In this document: in pieces, positions 33,736 to 42,504 of the stretch | Position numbering within the stretch: position 1 is the stretch's first letter | Layout of the letters: every line of letters begins with the position of its first letter | Program-made: the position numbers and the translations under genes | NCBI GenBank assembly: GCA_041488095.1 | Contig: JBGPOP010000003.1 | Location: 1 to 64,000, forward strand | Direction of reading: 5' to 3' | DNA length: 64,000 bases | Source: DASYPQ01 sp041488095 | Lineage (GTDB): Bacteria; Planctomycetota; UBA1135; GCA-002686595 | Notes under the pieces: model-generated | The model's database searches: none | What the model was told of the DNA's origin: nothing | Seen by the model: only the letters and a program-made list of their open reading frames with translations

Positions 33736-36717
33736 ATGCATCGCATGCACCGTACGCGTTCGCTCGATCTCTCGTTCGCCGTTCTCGTTTCGCTCGGCTG
33801 CTCTTCGATCCCGCCCGCGCGGGCGATGCAGGCGCCGTCCGCTCCCGCGCAGAAGGTGATCCCCTTCGGCGACTCGGGTCGCGGCGACAAGCTCGAGCCC
33901 TTCTTCCCCGGCACCGCCTACGATCCCGACGTCCCCGCGCCCGATGTGCTGCTGCGCCAGCCGCTCGGCACGTTCACCGCCCACCACGCCGAGATCCTCG
34001 CCGCGCTGCGCGCGATGGAGGCGAAGACGCAGCGCATGCGGATCGTCCCCTTCGGCCGCACGCACGAGGGCCGCGAGCTCGTCTACGCCGTGATCGGAAG
34101 CCCCGAGAACGTGCGCGATCTCCAGAAGGTCCGCGCCGACCTCGGGAAGCTGGCCGATCCGCGCGGCCTCGACGCCGCCGAAGCGGAGCGCATCGTGAAG
34201 TCCTCCCCGGCCGTGGCCTGGCTCGGCTACAGCATCCACGGCGACGAGCTGTCCGGTTCCGACGCCTCGCTCGCCGTCGCCTACCACCTCGCCGCCGGCC
34301 GGAGCCCCGAGGTCACCGACCTCCTGCGCCAGGTCGTCGTCGTGATCGACCCGTGCCTCAATCCCGACGGCCGCGAGCGCATCCTCAGCCAGCTCGAGCA
34401 GGGCGCGGGCTACGTGCCGAACCTCGACTCCGACAGCATGAGCCGCGGGCGCTGGCCGTACGGGCGAGGCAACCACTACCTGTTCGACATGAACCGCGAC
34501 TGGATCTGGGGCACGCAGCCCGAGACGCGTGCGCGCTGGGCCGCGATCGCCTCGTTCCACCCGCAGCTGCTCGTCGACGCGCACGAGATGGGGGCGCTCG
34601 ACACCTACCTCTTCTACCCCGCGACCGATCCGTTCACGCGCCACTTCCCCGAGGCGACGCTCAAGTGGTGGCAGCGCTTCGCCGCCGATCAGGCCGCGGC
34701 CTTCGACCGGCGCGGGTGGAGCTACTACACCCGCGAGTGGGCCGATTCGTGGTACCCCGGATACTCGGACTCGTGGGGCTCGTTCATCGGTGCGGTCGGG
34801 ATCCTGTACGAGCAGGCGCGCTTCGCCGGGCAGTCGGTGCGCCGCGCGTCGGGCGAGATCGTGACCTACCGCGAGGCGGTGCAGCACCAGGCGACGAGCA
34901 GCCTGACGAACGTCGCGACGCTCGCCACGAACCGGGAGGAGATCCTGAAGGACTACCTCGCGGCCAAGCGCAAGAATCTCGCCGCCGACACGCCCGGCAA
35001 CGACCGGATGTTCGTGATGGTGCCGGGGCGGAACCGCGATCGCGAGGACCGCTTCGTGTCGATGCTCGCCGGGCAGGGGATCGAGATGTTCCGGGCCGAG
35101 GAAGCGTTCACGGGGAAGAAGGTCGAGACCGCGATGCAGGGCGCGGCGGACGAGAAGAGCTTCCCCGCGGGCTGCGTGATCGTCTACGCGCGCCAGCCGC
35201 TCGCCTCCATGGTGAAGGCCTGGCTCGATTTCGATCCGAGGTACGATTCGGAGTCGCTCAACCGGGAGCGCAAGGAGCTGGAACGCAAGCAGCGCTCGAA
35301 AGCCTACGACGTGACGGCCTGGTCGCCCGCCCACGCGTACGACCTCGATGCGTCCTGGTGCGACGCGGTCGAGATGAAGAAGAGCGCGATGACCGCGCTG
35401 CCGGCGCGCGCCAAGGGGATCGCGCCGCTCGCGAAGACCGGGGAGCCGGTCTACGGCTGGATCGTCGACGGCCAGGACGACGGCGCGGTCGCGTTCGCAG
35501 CGCGGGGGATGGACCTCGGGCTGCAGGTCCAGATGTCGGACGAGCCGTTCACGGCGGCGGGACGCGGCTTCGTGCGCGGCAGCCTGCTCGTGCGGCGACA
35601 CGAGAACGGGGCGGACGTCGAGGAGAAGGTCGCCAAGGTCGCCGAGGCCGCCGGCGTGCAGGCCTTCGCCACGGGCACCGCGCGCAGCCCGGACGACAAG
35701 GCCGACCTCGGCGGCCAGCACTTCCGCCTGCTCGCGCGGCCGCGCGTGGCGGTCCTGTCGAACTCGCCGGTCGACACCGACTCGTTCGGGCACGTCTGGA
35801 ACCTCCTCGACGCGGAGATCGGCATCCCGGTGACGCAGGTGGACGCTCAGGGGCTCGGCGGGTACGACCTCCGGCGCTACAACGTGCTCGTCGTGCCCGA
35901 CGGCGGGAACCTCGGCGCGATCCTGAAGGAGAACGCCGAGGAGCTGCGGACGTGGGTGAGGGGCGGCGGGACGCTGATCGCGTGCGGAGGCTCGGCGGCG
36001 GCGGCGATCGCGGACCCGGAGCTGAAGCTCTCGTCGGTGCGGGCTCGCAGCGAAGCGCTCGAGGACCTCGAGAAGTACGCCGTGGCGGTCAAGCGCGAGC
36101 GGGATGCGGGCAAGAAGCCGGTCGACGAGTCGGCGCTGTGGGGCGGGAAGCCGGCGGAGGCGAAGCCCGCGGGCGCGGAGAAGCCCGCTGCCGAAACGAA
36201 GCCTGCCGCGGAGGCGAAGCCCGCCTCGGAAGCAAAGCCCGCTGTGGAAGCGAAGCCAGCCGAAGAGAAGAAGGAGGAGAAGCCTGCCGGCTCGAAGCCC
36301 GAGGAGAAGGGCGAGGACAAGAAGAGCCGCGAGCACTGGATGCGGACGTTCTCCCCGCGCGGGGTGATCCTGCGCGGCGAGGTGAACCCCGACTCGTGGA
36401 TCACCGCGGGCTGCACGGAGGAGCTGCCGGTCTTCTTCGAAGGCTCGGGGGCGTTCCTCTCCCAGCTCCCCGCGAAGACGCCCGTGCGCCTCGCCGCCGC
36501 CGACCGCTTGAGGATCAGCGGGCTCCTGTGGCCGGAGGCGCGCGAGCGGATCGCGGACACGGCCTACTGCACCGTCGAATCGCAGGGCGCCGGCCAGGTG
36601 ATCCTCTTCGCCTGCCCGCCGGCGTTCCGCGGCTGGTTCCGCGGCACGGCGCGCTTGTTCACGAACGCGGTGGTCTACGGTCCTGGCGCCGGCGCGAGCC
36701 AGCCGGTCGGATGGTGA
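33736..36717 (+). CDS. M14-family zinc carboxypeptidase, lipoprotein
   Basis: The protein has 993 residues. A lipobox ('VSLGC', Cys22) predicts a lipid-anchored exported enzyme. The M14 catalytic domain lies at about 75-400: Zn ligands His168 and Glu171 in 'SIHGDEL' and His283 in 'VDAHEMG', plus the substrate-binding 'NPDGRER'. The following ~400 residues contain a glutamine-amidotransferase-like segment ('YNVLVVPDGGNL', 'WVRGGGTLIACGG'). Next comes an Ala/Lys/Pro/Glu low-complexity stretch (about 800-870) and a final beta domain. The architecture matches large planctomycete/bacteroidete M14 proteins. It probably degrades peptides in the periplasm or outside the cell. Confidence 0.9.
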   Translation: MHRMHRTRSLDLSFAVLVSLGCSSIPPARAMQAPSAPAQKVIPFGDSGRGDKLEPFFPGTAYDPDVPAPDVLLRQPLGTFTAHHAEILAALRAMEAKTQRMRIVPFGRTHEGRELVYAVIGSPENVRDLQKVRADLGKLADPRGLDAAEAERIVKSSPAVAWLGYSIHGDELSGSDASLAVAYHLAAGRSPEVTDLLRQVVVVIDPCLNPDGRERILSQLEQGAGYVPNLDSDSMSRGRWPYGRGNHYLFDMNRDWIWGTQPETRARWAAIASFHPQLLVDAHEMGALDTYLFYPATDPFTRHFPEATLKWWQRFAADQAAAFDRRGWSYYTREWADSWYPGYSDSWGSFIGAVGILYEQARFAGQSVRRASGEIVTYREAVQHQATSSLTNVATLATNREEILKDYLAAKRKNLAADTPGNDRMFVMVPGRNRDREDRFVSMLAGQGIEMFRAEEAFTGKKVETAMQGAADEKSFPAGCVIVYARQPLASMVKAWLDFDPRYDSESLNRERKELERKQRSKAYDVTAWSPAHAYDLDASWCDAVEMKKSAMTALPARAKGIAPLAKTGEPVYGWIVDGQDDGAVAFAARGMDLGLQVQMSDEPFTAAGRGFVRGSLLVRRHENGADVEEKVAKVAEAAGVQAFATGTARSPDDKADLGGQHFRLLARPRVAVLSNSPVDTDSFGHVWNLLDAEIGIPVTQVDAQGLGGYDLRRYNVLVVPDGGNLGAILKENAEELRTWVRGGGTLIACGGSAAAAIADPELKLSSVRARSEALEDLEKYAVAVKRERDAGKKPVDESALWGGKPAEAKPAGAEKPAAETKPAAEAKPASEAKPAVEAKPAEEKKEEKPAGSKPEEKGEDKKSREHWMRTFSPRGVILRGEVNPDSWITAGCTEELPVFFEGSGAFLSQLPAKTPVRLAAADRLRISGLLWPEARERIADTAYCTVESQGAGQVILFACPPAFRGWFRGTARLFTNAVVYGPGAGASQPVGW

Positions 36718-36871
36718 CGAGCGCGCATTCCTCCATGGGTCCGGCTCCCCACCCTGGTTGGGCTGAGCCCCGGCCGGATTCGAGCGAGGAAGCGCGAGCG
36801 AGGGTGGCGATGTGCTCGGAGGGCGACGCGCGCGGATCTGCCACCGACAACGATCTCTCGCTGCCGGAACA

Positions 36872-37474
36872 TCAGTAGACCCCCGGCACGAAGCGCTTCG
36901 TCGCCCCGCAGTACCGCCGGTACGCATCTCCGAAGACGCCGAGGAGGAGCTTCTCTTCCGCTCTCGCCCGCAGCTCCGCGCCGAGGAGCATCAGGAGCAG
37001 GGCGACCAGCATCTCGGCCGTCGGGATCCACAGGAACGTCCCGATCGCGAGCAGATCACAGGCGAGGTAGATCGGATGGCGGACGAGGCGGTAGGGTCCG
37101 TCGATGCACAGCTGGTGGCTCGAGTCGAGCTTCGCGAGCACGCGCCAGGAGCCGAAGACCCACAGTGCCCAGGCGAACACGGCTGCGCCGAGCAGGATGA
37201 CGGCCGCCCCGACCGGCCAGGGGACCTGGAAGAGCCTCGGCTGCGGTTCGGGAGCGAACACCGTCGGGCCGATCGCGGCGTACATCGCTCCGAACCCGAC
37301 GCCGTGGAAGAAGAGGAGCAGGCCGGGATGGCGCGCCTTCCGCGTCGCGTCCCCGGAAGATTCGGGCTTTCCCGTTTCTTCCGCAGCGCGCGGGCGAAAC
37401 GCGCGGACGATGAACGCGCTCCAGAAGATTCCGTGGAAGAGGTAGACGAGGCCGTTCATCGGTCGCGCGTCCAC
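36872..37474 (-). CDS. Isoprenylcysteine carboxyl methyltransferase-like (PEMT/ICMT) membrane protein
   Basis: The protein is about 200 residues. 'GPYRLVRHPIYLA' and 'EEKLLLGVFGDAYRRYC' are the paired C-terminal motifs of the ICMT/phospholipid methyltransferase fold, which bind S-adenosylmethionine. About five transmembrane helices precede and flank them. The family methylates very different substrates in bacteria, so the substrate is not assigned. The start is uncertain: a GTG at 37474 or the ATG at 37459, neither with a strong ribosome-binding site. The small gene 37490-37660 lies directly upstream. Confidence 0.8.
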   Translation of the reverse strand: MDARPMNGLVYLFHGIFWSAFIVRAFRPRAAEETGKPESSGDATRKARHPGLLLFFHGVGFGAMYAAIGPTVFAPEPQPRLFQVPWPVGAAVILLGAAVFAWALWVFGSWRVLAKLDSSHQLCIDGPYRLVRHPIYLACDLLAIGTFLWIPTAEMLVALLLMLLGAELRARAEEKLLLGVFGDAYRRYCGATKRFVPGVY

Positions 37475-37489
37475 CTCGGCGGCGATCGA

Positions 37490-37660
37490 TCAGCTCTTCC
37501 CGTGTGAGAGGGATTCGAGCGCGACGGCCATCCGCTCCAACGCTCTCACCGCACGCAGGCCGGCGACCACGAGCATTCCTGCGAGGGCCAGACCGATGAC
37601 CGCGGAGATCAGCGACACGAACAAGAGCAGCACCTCGGTGGGACCTATCACGGCGATCAT
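37490..37660 (-). CDS. 56-residue single-helix membrane protein
   Basis: A short gene with a strong ribosome-binding site (GGAGGAGG just before the ATG at 37660) encodes a 56-residue protein. One long transmembrane helix ('VLLLFVSLISAVIGLALAGM') is followed by a basic/amphipathic helix ending 'ALESLSHGKS'. It lies between the M20 peptidase gene (22 bp upstream on the same strand) and the ICMT-like gene (15 bp downstream), so the three are likely co-transcribed. The function is unknown; it may be a small modulator or leader-type membrane peptide. Confidence 0.65.
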   Translation of the reverse strand: MIAVIGPTEVLLLFVSLISAVIGLALAGMLVVAGLRAVRALERMAVALESLSHGKS

Positions 37661-37682
37661 GGCCTCCTCCTGCTCGGATCGA

Positions 37683-39113
37683 TCACTTCGGCCGCTGCGC
37701 GTGCTCCTCGATCACCTGCGCGACACAGGACGTCAGCTTCTTCCCCGTCGGGATGTGCAGGAACTCGTTCGGCCCGTGCGCGTTCGACTGCGGTCCGAGC
37801 ACTCCCGTGATCAGGAACTGCGCCTTCGGGAACTTCTTCCCGAGCATCCCCATGAACGGGATCGAGCCGCCCTCGCCCATGTACATCGCGTCCCTGCCGA
37901 AGAACTCCTTCGATGCGCGGTTCGTCGCCGCCTCGAGCCACGGCGCGAGCTCCGGCGCGTTCCATCCCGCGCTCGCGCCCTCCTCCTCGAACGTCACCTT
38001 GGCCCCGTACGGCGGGTCCTTCACGAACAGCTCCTTGAGCTTCTTCGTCGCCCCCTCCGCGTTCGCGGTCGGAGGCACGCGCACGCTGACCTTCACGGTA
38101 GTCTTCGGCCGCATCACGTTGCCCGCATCCTTCGGCTCCGGCAGCCCGCTCGCTCCCGTGATCGACAGCGTCGGCCGCCACGTGCGGTTCAGGAGCAGCT
38201 CCGTGTTGTCCTTCCCGAGCGGCTGCGTGCTGCCGGCCCAGGGGAACTCCTTCCAGATCTCGTCCTTCAGCGCGGCAGCCGTGGCCTTCGCCTGCTGCAG
38301 GCGCTGCTCGGGGACGTCGACATGGAAGTCCTTGGGCAGGATCTGCCCGGTCTTCTCGTCCTCCAGCCTCGACAGGAGCTGCCTCACCACGCGGAAGCTC
38401 GACGGCACGATGCCGCTGCCGTGTCCGGAGTGAACCCCCTCCTTCAGAACCTCCACGGTCAGGGTCCCGGCCGCGATCCCGCGCAGCGAGGTCGTGCTCC
38501 AGAGCTGCTCGTAATTCCCGCAGCCCGAATCGAGGCACACGACCAGGCTCACCGGCCCGATCCTCTTCTCGAGGTGGTCGATGTAATAAGGGAGGTCGTA
38601 GCTCCCGCTCTCCTCGCACGCCTCGATCAGCACCACGCACCGAGCGTGCGGGATCTTCTGCTGCTTCAGCGCCCCGATGGCGGTGAGCGAGGCAAACGCC
38701 GCATAGCCGTCGTCCGCGCCGCCCCGGCCGTAGAGCTTGTCGCCCTTCATCACCGGCTCCCACGGCCCGAATCCCGGGTTCCAGCCCGTCATCTCGGGCT
38801 GCTTGTCGAGGTGCCCGTACAAGAGCACGGTGTCCTCCCTGTCCGACGACGACCCGCCCGTCCCCGGAATCTCCATGAAGATCACCGGCGTGCGCTCCGG
38901 AAGACGCACGACCTCGAGCTTCATCCCCTCGATCTCGCGCGACCGGCACCAGCCCTCGATCAGCTTCACAGCCCTCTCCATGTGGCCGTGCTTCTGCCAG
39001 TCGGCGTCGTAGGCCGGCGACTTGTTCGGGATGCGAATGTACTCGATCAGTGCCGGGACGATCGATCCGTTCCAGGCGCTCTCGACGAAGTCGGTCGTGC
39101 GGTGCTTGTCCAT
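37683..39113 (-). CDS. M20-family metallopeptidase (dipeptidase-like)
   Basis: The protein has 476 residues. The ATG at 39113 follows AGGAAGAAACC. Metal and catalytic motifs are in order: 'LLYGHLDKQP' (His ligand and Asp), 'YGRGGADDGYA' (bridging Asp), 'EACEESGS' (catalytic Glu and ligand Glu), 'CLDSG' and the dimerisation-domain 'GVHSGHGSG'. There is no signal peptide, so it acts in the cytoplasm, probably finishing hydrolysis of imported di- and tripeptides. Its upstream flank abuts the IS element: the left terminal repeat begins 69 bp before its start. Confidence 0.92.
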   Translation of the reverse strand: MDKHRTTDFVESAWNGSIVPALIEYIRIPNKSPAYDADWQKHGHMERAVKLIEGWCRSREIEGMKLEVVRLPERTPVIFMEIPGTGGSSSDREDTVLLYGHLDKQPEMTGWNPGFGPWEPVMKGDKLYGRGGADDGYAAFASLTAIGALKQQKIPHARCVVLIEACEESGSYDLPYYIDHLEKRIGPVSLVVCLDSGCGNYEQLWSTTSLRGIAAGTLTVEVLKEGVHSGHGSGIVPSSFRVVRQLLSRLEDEKTGQILPKDFHVDVPEQRLQQAKATAAALKDEIWKEFPWAGSTQPLGKDNTELLLNRTWRPTLSITGASGLPEPKDAGNVMRPKTTVKVSVRVPPTANAEGATKKLKELFVKDPPYGAKVTFEEEGASAGWNAPELAPWLEAATNRASKEFFGRDAMYMGEGGSIPFMGMLGKKFPKAQFLITGVLGPQSNAHGPNEFLHIPTGKKLTSCVAQVIEEHAQRPK

Positions 39114-39181
39114 GGTTTCTTCCTGGGGGGTGGATGGGGGCGCGCGGGGGACGCGCAGCATAGCCCAACGTGGGGCCTGCG

Positions 39182-39209
39182 GAATCTGGCCTCCACCGCT
39201 GGAGGGGAT
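39182..39209 (+). repeat. Left terminal inverted repeat of the IS
   Basis: Begins GAATCTGGCCTC and ends CTGGAGGGGAT. It matches the reverse complement of 40301-40328 at 26 of 28 positions (mismatches at positions 13 and 26). Confidence 0.9.
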
Positions 39210-39296
39210 TTTCTGGAATCCACGCGACCGCCCCCATCTCCGTCGGTCCGCCCGAGCAGAGAATTGCCCCGGGCCTCGCCCCGGGAAGGAGATCCC

Positions 39297-40292
39297 ATGT
39301 CGTTCCGACCCTCGCGCTGCCCTCGACCCGACTGTCCTTCTTCTGGCCGCGGCCGGTTTCTCTACCAGTTCCGCGGCACCTATCGCCGCTCCTGCGACGG
39401 CAGGACCGTCCAGCGCTTTCTGTGCCGAGAGTGTGGCCGTTCCTTTTCCATCCAGACCTTTCGCTTGGACTACCGCCTCAAGAAGCCCGGCCTCCACCTA
39501 TCCCTCTTCCAGCTGTTCATCTCCAAAGTGACCCACCGCCAATCGGCGAGAATTCTGGGCTGCTCACGCAAGACCGTCGCGCACCGCCTCGAGCTCCTCG
39601 GCCGCCACTGCCGCGACCTCCAAGCCAAACAATTCTCCCGGGCCGTCGAGAGGGGCGGCATCAGCGGCACCTTCCAACTGGACGAGCAAGAGACCTACGA
39701 ACACTCGGGGAAGTTGTCCCCGGTCACCATCCCTGTGCTCATCGAGCGCCATAGCTACTTCGTGCTCTATACCGAAGCCGTGGCCTTGCCCTGTCGTGGA
39801 GCGCTCTCTCCAAAGGACAACGAGCGCAAACTCCAAAGGGAGAAGATCTTCGGCAGGCGCAAGAGCGGCTCGTCCGCGGCCGTCACCAGAAGCTTCCAGG
39901 TCCTCTCGAAGGTGCACGCCCCGGGGGGAACCATCCACGTGCAGACCGATCGCAAGAAGAGCTACTGCAAGGCGCTTGAGAGAACCATCGGCGTTCGGCT
40001 GCTCCACGAGCGCTTTTCGTCCAAGCTGCCGCGCAACTACTCCAACCCCCTGTTCGCAATCAACCACACCTTGGCGATGATGCGCGATGGGATTTCGAGG
40101 CTGGTGCGGCGGACCTGGGCGGCGTCGAAGCTGCGCGGTAGGCTCGCACGCCACATCTGGATCTGGATCGCCTGGCGCAACTACGTCCGCGGGGTCACGA
40201 ACGCGGCGCCGAGGGTCACACCGGCGATGATCCTGGGGCTGGAACAGAAGTCCTTGTCGCGTGCAGAGCTGTTCGCCTGGAGGGTCTTCTGA
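39297..40292 (+). CDS. Transposase with N-terminal zinc ribbon
   Basis: The protein has 331 residues. The ATG at 39297 has AAGGAG upstream. An N-terminal zinc ribbon (Cys pairs in 'CPRPDCPSS' and 'FLCRECGRSFS') is followed by a helix-turn-helix ('RQSARILGCSRKTVAHRL'). After that comes a DDE-like catalytic region in which candidate acidic residues are Asp in 'GTFQLDEQE', Asp in 'IHVQTDRKKS' and a downstream Asp/Glu. The order resembles IS1/IS1595-type transposases; I do not assign a family firmly. The frame is full length and the element has both ends, so it may be active. Confidence 0.85.
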   Translation: MSFRPSRCPRPDCPSSGRGRFLYQFRGTYRRSCDGRTVQRFLCRECGRSFSIQTFRLDYRLKKPGLHLSLFQLFISKVTHRQSARILGCSRKTVAHRLELLGRHCRDLQAKQFSRAVERGGISGTFQLDEQETYEHSGKLSPVTIPVLIERHSYFVLYTEAVALPCRGALSPKDNERKLQREKIFGRRKSGSSAAVTRSFQVLSKVHAPGGTIHVQTDRKKSYCKALERTIGVRLLHERFSSKLPRNYSNPLFAINHTLAMMRDGISRLVRRTWAASKLRGRLARHIWIWIAWRNYVRGVTNAAPRVTPAMILGLEQKSLSRAELFAWRVF

Positions 40293-40300
40293 CGCACTCG

Positions 40301-40328
40301 ATTCCCTCCAGCGGTCGAGGCCAGATTC
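40301..40328 (-). repeat. Right terminal inverted repeat of the IS
   Basis: The reverse complement begins GAATCTGGCCTC, as in the left repeat. Its outermost bases (TC at 40327-40328) form part of the TGA stop codon of the minus-strand gene 40327-42447. Confidence 0.9.
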
Positions 40329-42447
40329 AGGCTGTCGCCACTTGATCCTGTGAAGATCCACTCGAGCAGACCCGGTTCCGCCCCAACGACTTCGCCTTGT
40401 ACACCGCTTCGTCTGCGGCCTTGACCAGGTCGTCGATGCTGCGCATGCCGGGGGAGTATTCGGCGACGCCGAGGCTGACGGTGACGCGGCCTGCGAAGCC
40501 GGGGTGGGTGATCGTGTGGGATTCGACCGAGGAGCGGAGGCGCTCGGCGCAGATCTCTGCTCCGCGCAGACCGCCGTTGACGCAGATGACGAGGAACTCT
40601 TCGCCGCCCAGGCGGCAGACGACGTCGCTGCTCCGGATCTTCGATCTCAGGACCTCCGCGGTCGCGCGCAGGACGGCGTCGCCCACCAGGTGTCCGTAAC
40701 CGTCGTTGACCCTCTTGAAGTGGTCGATGTCGATCATCACGACCGAGAGCGGTCGACCGTAGCGCTCGGCGGCGCTCCAGGCCTCTTCGAGTTGGGTCAT
40801 CGCGAAGCGCCGGTTCCGGAGTCCGGTCAGGTCATCCATGAGGGCGACGCTGCGCAGCTTGCGCGTGAGCTGGCCCAGCTGGGCTTCCCGCCGCTTGTCG
40901 ACCTGCCTGTCGATCTCGATCTGTCGCTGCATGTCGATCACACGTTGCCCGGCGTGGACGCGGGCCAGGAGGATGCGCGGATTGAAGGGCTTGGTCAGGT
41001 AGTCGTTCGCGCCTGCCTCGAGGCCCTCGACGATGCTGTCCTCCTCCTCCCGCGAGGTCAGGACCAGGAGGTAGATCTTTCTTCCGGCCTCCATGCGCCG
41101 CAGCGCCTTGCACAGGTCGAGGCCGGAGAGCCCGGGCATCATCCAGTCGGTGATCACCATGTGCGGCGATTCGGCGAGCGCGGCGCGCAGTCCCGACTCG
41201 CCGTCCTGTGCGGCGATCACTTCGTACCCGGCACGTCGCAGGTGCACACCGAGCAGGTGGCGGGCCCCGGGGTCATCGTCCACGACCAGGATTCGGATGC
41301 GAGCAGGGACGCTGGTCTCCAGCGCCGCCTGGTCGGATTCGGCGATCGTCTCTTCGGGGTCCAGGGCCGAGGTGCCACCGACCGACCCCGCAGAAATCCC
41401 CGCGCCACCCGGGACGCTCGTCTCCAGTGCAGTCCGGTCGGATTCGGCGACCGGCTCTTGCGAGCCCCGAGCCGACGTGTCCCCGACGGGATCCGCGCCG
41501 GTCCGGCCATCGATGGAGGCCCGGTGCGGCAGAGGATCGAGCCCGCACAGATCGACGAGCTCGCGCCACCGTCGAGTGGCCTCCTGGCGCGCGAGAGAGA
41601 CTTCCTCGCGCTCGGGCCGCCTCCCTGCCTCCGAGTCGGCGGCTTGCGTGCCAGCCGTGTCGTTTCCGGATGCTCCTGCGCTCGGCGACGCGACGATGTT
41701 CCCCGCCATCTCCACCGCCAGCGTGAGGAGTGACGTGGAACACGCGCTCACCGCGTCTTCGCTCCTCGCGCCGAGCGCGGTCCGGGAGAGAGTCTGCACG
41801 GGCGCCAGGAACGACTCGGACAAGCCCCAATCGGCCATCAGGTCGGCGGCCACCTGCCAGTGGTTGATCCGGAGAGCGCGAACCTCCGCGAGCACGAGGT
41901 CGACAGGTCCCTTGCCCTCGCACTTGCGCAGGATCCCGGCAAAGTCCTCGGGGTGCACCGTGGCCATCGCGAGCAGACCCACGTGGCACAGCAGACCCAG
42001 CGTGAACGCCTCCTCGGGATCGCCCGACCGGAACCGCCGCGCCAGAGCCTCGGCTGCGGCCGCGCAGGCGAGCGACAGCAGCCAGTGGCGCCGGTAGTCG
42101 AAAGCCTCGCAGACTTCGTCCGGATCCTTCGGAACGAGGCTGAAGCTCAAGGCGATGCTGCGGATGGCCGTTCGGTCCAGGAGGGCCGCCGCCGCGCGCG
42201 CGGTCGCCGCGGGCTCGCTTCCGCCGGGTCGCGAGGAGTTCGCGAGCTTGAGGAGTCGTCCGGTCAAGGCCGGATCCGCGCGGATGCATTCGAACAGCGC
42301 TTCGGGCGACTCCTGCTCGTCGCGGGTGAGGCCCAGGATCGCCAGACCGAGACCGGGCGGCGAGGGAAGCCGCTCGGCGAGCTTGAGCTCGTCGAAGGCT
42401 CCGCGAGTCACGCCCGCGGACAGCGTCTCATCGGACTCGTGCTCCAT
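40327..42447 (-). CDS. HDOD-REC-GGDEF signalling protein (diguanylate cyclase), 3' end at IS boundary
   Basis: The protein has 706 residues from the ATG at 42447. The HDOD domain spans about 20-260. A Ser/Glu-rich linker with an internal duplication lies at about 310-380. A receiver domain follows at about 383-500, with phosphoacceptor Asp in 'VITDWMMPG', Lys in 'YLTKPFNP' and Thr/Ser in 'VLTSREE'. The GGDEF domain spans about 540-695 with active 'GGEEF' and, five residues before it, 'RSSD', an intact RxxD inhibitory site. It should make cyclic-di-GMP under phosphorelay control with product inhibition. The tail after 'KSLGRNRV' is only ~15 residues, and the stop codon straddles the IS end, so the original C-terminus may have been longer. 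Confidence 0.9.
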   Translation of the reverse strand: MEHESDETLSAGVTRGAFDELKLAERLPSPPGLGLAILGLTRDEQESPEALFECIRADPALTGRLLKLANSSRPGGSEPAATARAAAALLDRTAIRSIALSFSLVPKDPDEVCEAFDYRRHWLLSLACAAAAEALARRFRSGDPEEAFTLGLLCHVGLLAMATVHPEDFAGILRKCEGKGPVDLVLAEVRALRINHWQVAADLMADWGLSESFLAPVQTLSRTALGARSEDAVSACSTSLLTLAVEMAGNIVASPSAGASGNDTAGTQAADSEAGRRPEREEVSLARQEATRRWRELVDLCGLDPLPHRASIDGRTGADPVGDTSARGSQEPVAESDRTALETSVPGGAGISAGSVGGTSALDPEETIAESDQAALETSVPARIRILVVDDDPGARHLLGVHLRRAGYEVIAAQDGESGLRAALAESPHMVITDWMMPGLSGLDLCKALRRMEAGRKIYLLVLTSREEEDSIVEGLEAGANDYLTKPFNPRILLARVHAGQRVIDMQRQIEIDRQVDKRREAQLGQLTRKLRSVALMDDLTGLRNRRFAMTQLEEAWSAAERYGRPLSVVMIDIDHFKRVNDGYGHLVGDAVLRATAEVLRSKIRSSDVVCRLGGEEFLVICVNGGLRGAEICAERLRSSVESHTITHPGFAGRVTVSLGVAEYSPGMRSIDDLVKAADEAVYKAKSLGRNRVCSSGSSQDQVATA

Positions 42448-42504
42448 GATCTCACCCGCCCGCGACCGGCTCACGTCGGGCACGGGCCACCATGGAAGCA
42501 GCCT

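Larger units (their letters stand above)
39182..40328 (+). mobile_element. Complete insertion sequence with 28-bp terminal inverted repeats
   Basis: A 1147-bp element is bounded by near-perfect inverted repeats at 39182-39209 and 40301-40328 (26 of 28 positions match) and contains one transposase gene. No obvious target-site duplication is seen: the 8 bases outside each end are GGCCTGCG and AGGCTGTC. The right end supplies two bases of the stop codon of the neighbouring HDOD-REC-GGDEF gene. Confidence 0.85.

Noticed and set aside
39174..40336. Target-site duplication flanking the IS
   Set aside because: The flanking octamers GGCCTGCG and AGGCTGTC do not match. Either the duplication has decayed or the exact ends differ slightly.
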